A stretch of 64,000 bases of DNA from Heliocybe sulcata (lineage: Eukaryota; Basidiomycota; Agaricomycetes; Gloeophyllales; Gloeophyllaceae): positions 1 through 64,000 of the forward strand of contig ML213546.1 of assembly GCA_004369045.1 (NCBI GenBank), read 5' to 3'. The notes beneath the pieces are model-generated. The model did no database searches. It saw nothing but the letters and a program-made list of their open reading frames with translations, and was not told where the DNA came from. The stretch's first letter is position 1. Every line of letters begins with the position of its first letter. Positions 58,136-64,000 of this stretch are shown here, in pieces. A program made the translations under genes and the position numbers.

Positions 58136-58954
58136 CACTTCCAGTAACGGAATATATGACTGCCCTGTAAATGTCACCCGATATCGGGAAGTCACGGTTG
58201 AAATATCTGTGCAATTGGATACATAATTATCTATTTGATATATCACATACAGTTAAAATGAGAACATATATCTACAATTTGTTTGATTTTATGACTTGCA
58301 AGGCATATTTGTTATTGACGTGCAAAGGTTAAGGTGAATGGTGATCTCATATTTGGCCGAAGCTACGGCAAAAAGTAAAACTTTTAAATATTAGCTTCTC
58401 ACGTAGTTCTGGCTGTATTACGCATTTAGTAAAGCATATCCATATACAGCAGAAGTTCATGGAACATTTCAAATTCTCCGCTTGGAAATATGATGGCTAA
58501 TATTTCTTCCAGCACCAGTGGCACAAATGTCAAAATGAAACCGGGGACCAACATTTGTCATGGCGATATATTCCATATATGGGTTCTCATTCGGGTCTGT
58601 TGGGGTATCCTGAAGTAAATTTGAAATTCCACGCATCAAGCATATCTCATAAGATATACCAGATATGGGCGATAATCCCTGTGCAATGCAATATTCGAAA
58701 TTGTTGTCGATCAAAAACCTCAATGAAAATAAGAATTATACTTATAACTACACATCGGACAATATTTATAATTCACTTCAACATATTCTAACACAATGTA
58801 GCTTCATATGTATTTCCTATATATGAATTCCTATACACAACATAACATATATAAAAAATAATCTGCCATTCCCGGTGAATATTATATATCAAAGCCCACA
58901 TCTCAATTTAGGTCGGCATTTACAGCGATCACGTATATTCGGTTCCCTCCGGTG
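58136..58954. mobile_element. Non-autonomous CACTA-like DNA element, copy 2
   Basis: 819 bp, same ends and same orientation as 33656-34475, flanked by GCG (58133-58135 and 58955-58957) as 3-bp target duplication. Scattered substitutions and a few one-base indels separate the copies, so both are fairly young. The minus-strand frame open for 125 codons in copy 1 is interrupted here, which argues against coding function. Confidence 0.72.
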
Positions 58955-59733
58955 GCGACACTGTACCATCGTAATTCAAGCCAACTATCGCGGTATGCAT
59001 TCTGTCTTGCATCCTTTACGCCAGGCATAGCGCACCTTGGTGTCCTTGCAACAGTCCACTAGTACTGTCGTGCATGGATTTCCCGACGGCAGTGCAGACG
59101 TTCAGGCTGCCGAAACTGGTCGCTGTATCATGAAGGCCACAGGACTTCAGTCTGCCAACGAGAGTAAGATAGATAGGGTATACAGTGCGTCTATTCCTGA
59201 ATCATATTGCTCTAGACGCATCGACTTTGGTCATCAGCATGGTCCAGTCAAAGCCAGGTGATTCTGGTCCCACAACACCGTGAGCAAGCCCGGGGTAGTG
59301 TGGACCAGCTGGACGTACGTCGGACAGCACAGGACTAAACCTTTCAGCATAGGAGCTACTGGCTTCAGAAAATAAGAGGAGCTACTGACCAGACATCAAC
59401 CCGACAAGTAAGAACCGCCTCCGTTCATCTATTAATATTATGCATCAGAGGCGTAGTGAAAAAACACCATATTGAGAGCTAATGTCGCCACCAGTGCGAG
59501 TGCACCTGGATATAGGTAAAGTTGTATCCAGCCAATGACATATGGACAGATATCAAAAGACGCACATGTCAGCGGTCGGTTTACAACGTAAACTGGAGGA
59601 AAATGCAGTGCACGAGGTCCACTACCCACTATCGAACTGTAGTGACTTGGAATTGAGTGAAAGTAGCACTACTATGATGCCATGGCTTTTGGCAGACACT
59701 TCTCAATCTGGACTGGATCAATGTATCACAGCC
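58955..59733. other. No gene recognised between two transposons
   Basis: Short frames only (59037-59261, 59542-59766). The last 8 bases, TCACAGCC at 59726-59733, are the left target duplication of the palindromic element. Confidence 0.4.
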
Positions 59734-61900
59734 CACCTAGACGTCCCACACTTTAAGGCTTATTAGCCTGGGTCACACGCCCGCCGGTGCAGGCTAGTTA
59801 GCGTTAAACCTGCTGATTTGGCCTACCGGCGGATTTACCGGGGCCTGGGGGGGACTCTGTAGCTACCAACTACCTCTGTATATAGAGAGCCATTGTATAG
59901 ACTGCTGTAGGCCTCTGAAGGCTGCCTCGGGCTAGCCTTCCGTCCCGCCACCGTCGGCATTCCCGCCCGGAAAGGCAGCCACGTGCGCGATGCAGTCCCG
60001 CCCTTCAGCGCTCAGCTACGGCGTCGAGCTGTACCTATAATATCATCACGCTCGTTAGTTTCAAGTGGCACGGTATTCTAATAGTTGTCTATGGTCAACT
60101 CCGGTGCTTCCGCAGCGTTGCTGCTTTGCCGGCAGTGCCGGCATAACCCGGTATGGGCTGTGGGAAAAAATATGGATATGGAAAATGGTGGTAGAATGGC
60201 TCCTAGAAAATCGCAACAATGTCCAATAAATGAGAGGATATTTAGAGAGACTTGTGGTATATGCTTGTATACATTTGAATCCCAACATCTTTCCAGGCCT
60301 TCTACACCTTCCAGAATAAGTTTATCTTCATCCTCAGCTGCAGGAATAGTGAATCGAAATTTGTGTCCCTCAGAAACATCCTGAACCACTGACACTCTGT
60401 ATTAACCATATTTTAATGCATTTCTACAGGTTTACTTAGTACCCCTGAGAATTATATCCACTGCATCCCCAGATACCACCTCTGCATGGTACCCCTCCTG
60501 CTACTTATGCACGCACAAGGGGGTATTATTTAAACGATATAACACTGGATACAGCATTACCAGCTATATATAAGCTCTTGTTGGCCATCCAAACACTCCT
60601 GGGATATCCCCATGCATCAATATGATACATGCCACTCATAGTGCCTATCACAGGTACACCTCCTGCCATAGGGATGGACCCACTGGGTTTGGTGGCATAC
60701 AAATATGGTACAATATTCCCATTTTATGTATAATCAATAATCATAACTTGTCCCAGATGTTATTTTTCTTTATTGGTGCCAGCATGTACCGGTAGTGTGT
60801 TCCAGAGTACTGCATTTAAGCTCCATCCCATAAGGGCACCCGATCGCCATAGCAGTACAACCAACGGCTGGGATTCCACCGGACAAGTTATGAGCATTAA
60901 CTATAGTTAAAATGGGAATATTGTACCATATTTGTATGCCACCAAACCCAGTGGGTCCATCCCTATGGCAGGAGGTGTACCTGTGATAGGCACTATGAGT
61001 GGCATGTATCATATTGATGCATGGGGATATCCCAGGAGTGTTTGGATGGCCAACAAAGGCTTATATATAGCTGGTAATGTTGTATCCAGTGTTATATCGT
61101 TTAAATAATACCCCCTTGTGCGTGCATAAGTAGCAGGAGGGGTACCATGCAGAGGTGGTATCTGGGGATGCAGTGGATATAATTCTCAGGGGTACTAAGT
61201 AAACCTGTAGAAATGCATTAAAATATGGTTAATACAGAGTGTCAGTGGTTCAGGATGTTTCTGAGGGACACAAATTTCGATTCACTATTCCTGCAGCTGA
61301 GGATGAAGATAAACTTATTCTGGAAGGTGTAGAAGGCCTGGAAAGATGTTGGGATTCAAATGTATACAAGCATATACCACAAGTCTCTCTAAATATCCTC
61401 TCATTTATTGGACATTGTTGCGATTTTCTAGGAGCCATTCTACCACCATTTTCCATATCCATATTTTTTCCCACAGCCCATACCGGGTTATGCCGGCACT
61501 GCCGGCAAAGCAGCAACGCTGCGGAAGCACCGGAGTTGACCATAGACAACTATTAGAATACCGTGCCACTTGAAACTAACGAGCGTGATGATATTATAGG
61601 TACAGCTCGACGCCGTAGCTGAGCGCTGAAGGGCGGGACTGCATCGCGCACGTGGCTGCCTTTCCGGGCGGGAATGCCGACGGTGGCGGGACGGAAGGCT
61701 AGCCCGAGGCAGCCTTCAGAGGCCTACAGCAGTCTATACAATGGCTCTCTATATACAGAGGTAGTTGGTAGCTACAGAGTCCCCCCCAGGCCCCGGTAAA
61801 TCCGCCGGTAGGCCAAATCAGCAGGTTTAACGCTAACTAGCCTGCACCGGCGGGCGTGTGACCCAGGCTAATAAGCCTTAAAGTGTGGGACGTCTAGGTG
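59734..61900. mobile_element. Palindromic (foldback) DNA transposon, 2,167 bp, 993-bp inverted arms
   Basis: The left arm 59734-60726 and right arm 60908-61900 are reverse complements of equal length, 993 bp, with only about three mismatches seen (near 60565 and 60585). They enclose a 181-bp loop (60727-60907), inside which CATAACTTGTCC and GGACAAGTTATG pair again. The ends read CACCTAGACGTCCCACAC. TCACAGCC stands on both sides (59726-59733 and 61901-61908), an 8-bp target duplication of the kind made by hAT, P, or KDZ/Zisupton-type transposases; the family cannot be decided because no transposase is present. The same 105-codon open frame occurs once in each arm, pointing inwards from the loop outwards, without a recognisable domain. 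The element sits in the 3' flank of array copy H. Confidence 0.85.
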
Positions 61901-61908
61901 TCACAGCC

Positions 61909-62087
61909 AAGTGCTGATTTACGGAGTTTACAAAGCAGTGGGTTCGCAGCCGAGGTCGTATTCATATTATAGGGATAGTGTGGGGCACGTTTACCGTGCA
62001 CCTGCACTGGGCCTTATTACCTTCGTTTAGTCACTGCAATTACAGTATGACCTGAGCGCCATAAAAGAGATTGTCGGTTGTGCTAGC
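61909..62087 (-). other. 3' flank of copy H, cut by the palindromic element
   Basis: On the minus strand it carries the array 3' flank up to GGTTTGT-like text, CTGCTTTGTAAACTCCGTA (about 61925), which parallels GGTTTGTAAACTACGCAAG in the other copies. The match stops at the transposon. Confidence 0.5.
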
Positions 62088-64000
62088 TCATGCGCATGAC
62101 TTGGGTCTTCGGCGGCCTTGACGCTCTTGGAGAGCTTCATTATCGAATAGAATTCTCAGTGCTTTCGCTGACAGGCCGGGTGATTTATGCCCACGCTGAG
62201 GCTGATCGACGTTCACTGACCAAGCGTGCTGGTGCATCCCTGTCATATCCAAGCCATCCTCCTGCGGTTCCGGCGTCCACGAGGCGTGATCAGAGCCGTC
62301 CGATCTTTTCATGACTTTAAGGATCCGGAGGACGACGGTTCGCGTACCCTTGTGCCCTGGTAGGGTCGAGCGCTCGAACTGAACCAGTGCTCGCCCTGAA
62401 CATTATAAGGCTGCTCGTGAGTATTTCAGGAGAAGAGCCATCGTAGCGACGCACCTGCGAACGGCGTGTACTCGACTCCATTCAAAAAGTCATGCCTACC
62501 GGTCTGCCCAGAGACGGACGACTTAGAACGTTCGCTCAGTACATAGCAGATCCCGGCGCTCTCTGATTCTCGGACATGAACCGAGAACAGAGGCGGTAAG
62601 AGAAGGCGTTCTGCCGTTGAGCTTCCTAAAATCCAAATTGCGGTCTTGATGCCTGGAAAATCCACAAGAAATCTCTGTCCAAACTTCCAAATGAGCAAGC
62701 TACCGGTGGCCGGATGGCCTACCTTTTCCCCTCTCGCAGCAGTAATGCTCGAGGCACTATCCAGCAGCTTCACTGTTACCAACTTCTCAGAGAGAAGATG
62801 TGCACGAAGGCCAGAGTACGTTGCCCGGCGGGCAATATCAAAGAGCGATATATGCCAGATCCGGCCGTCTGGCAACTGCAAGTCGCGCCCAATTGGGAAG
62901 GTGGCCGGGTCAGAGGATGCGGTGGTGCGAAAGCGGACTTGCCCGGATACAGGAGGCGCATCAGGGTCTAGATGCCAGTAGAAGAATCCATGAGACTCTG
63001 GAGGAAAGGGTACACCTTGTCCGTAATAGCGCATTTGAAAGCTGGACTCTTCATGTGCCGCTGGAAAGTGGACAGTTTTCGTTAATCGTCCAGTAAGATC
63101 GACAAAGTCTTTGACATCTAGTCGTGTCCGGTTTAGGGTGCACAATCGCAGGGCAGAGCCATGGCGGAGCCCAGTGGCGGCGGTAGAAGGAATGTCGGAT
63201 TTGGGAATACGATGTGCGTCTTGAGAGGAGGGAGAACCATTCAGGGCGGTCTTCAGCACCTGTGCCGTTACCAGCTTCTCGGAGAGAAGATGCGCACGAA
63301 GCCCAGAGTATTCTGACGCGTGAGCAATGCGGAAGAACGGTATATGCCAGATCCGACCATCTGGCAGCTGCAAGTCGCGCCCACTCCGAAAGGTAGCCGG
63401 ATCAGAGGATTTGGTGATACGAAAGCGAACCTGCCCTTCCGCAGGCTGCGCATCAGACTCGATATGCCAGTATAAAAATCCATGAGAATCCGGAGGGAAT
63501 GGTATACGACGACCATCTGACTCGAAATAGCGCATGCGAAAGCGGGGTAATTCAGGTGCCAATGGAAAGCGAAGAGTCCTGTCTCCTCGCCCAGTAAGAT
63601 CAACGAAGTCTTCAAGTTGAAGTCGCTCCTGGTTCAGGGTATGCAATCGCAGGGCTGGGCCTTTGCGTAGCCCATTAGCGATGGTAGGAGTAATATTGTA
63701 CTTGGCGATACGATGCTTGTCTTGAGAGGAGGCAGAACGTTTCATGGCATTGTTCAGCATCTTTGCCGTTATCAGCTTCTCGGACATAAGGTGTGCACGA
63801 AGCCCAGAGTACCCTTGCCGGCGAGCGATATCGAAGAGCGATATGTGCCAGATCCGGCCGTCTGGAAGCTGCAAGTCGTGCCCGCTTGGAAAGGTAGCCG
63901 GGTCAGAGGATTTCGTGATGCGAAAGCGGACCTGTCCAGTTACGGGTGGTGCATCAGGCTGGAGATGCCAGTAGAGGAAACCATGAGACTCTGGAGGGAA
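62088..64000 (-). CDS. Array copy H: modular repeat protein, 5' part outside the window (at least 3 modules, 617 aa visible)
   Basis: Minus strand. Exon 1 runs from beyond 64000 to 62455, intron 62454-62396 (59 nt, GTGCGT...GTTCAG), exon 2 62395-62088. The frame is open to the window edge, where it reads FPPESHGFLYWHLQPDAPP, so this is an internal module, not the start; initiation at 63874 is an artefact of the module sequence. Two full further modules carry SHGFLYWHIESD and SHGFFYWHLDPD. The C-terminal domain begins SLLIWKFGQRFLVDFPG. Exon 2 has FERSTLPGHKGTRTVVLRI and a tail DHASWTPEPQEDGLDMTGM, ending RRRPKSCA. It lies in opposite orientation to copies A-G and about 26 kb from copy G, across the housekeeping island. 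Undamaged in the visible part. Function unknown. Confidence 0.78.

Noticed and set aside
60078-60395. 105-codon ORF in the arms of the palindromic element as a transposase
   Set aside because: Far too short, no catalytic motif; its identity between arms only reflects the young palindrome.

Overview
The window looks like basidiomycete (Agaricomycetes, plausibly Polyporales) genomic DNA. The single-copy genes carry many short GT-AG introns (mostly 50-66 nt), there is a relic of a class I hydrophobin, there are small cysteine-rich secreted proteins, and a lineage-type repeat protein family is heavily expanded. No retroelement, CRISPR array, rRNA or convincing tRNA was seen.

Layout. (1) 0.4-1.9 kb: a decayed PLP-dependent aminotransferase pseudogene. 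(2) 2-36 kb: an array of seven same-strand paralogues (A-G) of one modular protein family; an eighth (H) lies inverted at 62.1-64.0 kb and runs off the window. Each copy has a conserved promoter, a large exon 1 encoding a basic N-terminus and 2-5 tandem modules of about 167 residues, a fixed C-terminal domain, a 59-61 nt intron and a short exon 2 of about 86-102 codons. Exon 2 is easy to miss because unspliced reading usually stops 8-10 codons past the donor. Between copies lie duplicated decayed segments (blocks X and Y), two broken copies of an N-terminal-amidase gene, one intact NTA1-like gene (23.7-24.9 kb) and a hydrophobin relic. (3) 37-57 kb: an ordinary island with small secreted proteins, an NTF2/SnoaL-like protein, a short TPR protein, an RBR E3 ubiquitin ligase, a DM9-repeat protein, eIF3e/INT6, an MPDU1-like PQ-loop protein and a mitochondrial ADP/ATP carrier. 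All multi-exon models there were reconstructed by frame-checked splice sites. (4) 58-62 kb: a non-autonomous CACTA-like element (second copy of one at 33.7-34.5 kb) and a 2.17-kb near-perfect palindromic transposon with 8-bp target-site duplication, followed by array copy H.

How it fits together. The array is a birth-and-death locus: whole gene-plus-flank units were duplicated, modules were exchanged between copies, and intergenic segments were homogenised. Coding frames of all eight copies remain open while the sequences between them decay, which suggests the proteins are maintained. Their function is unknown. The housekeeping island shows no sign of the duplication process.
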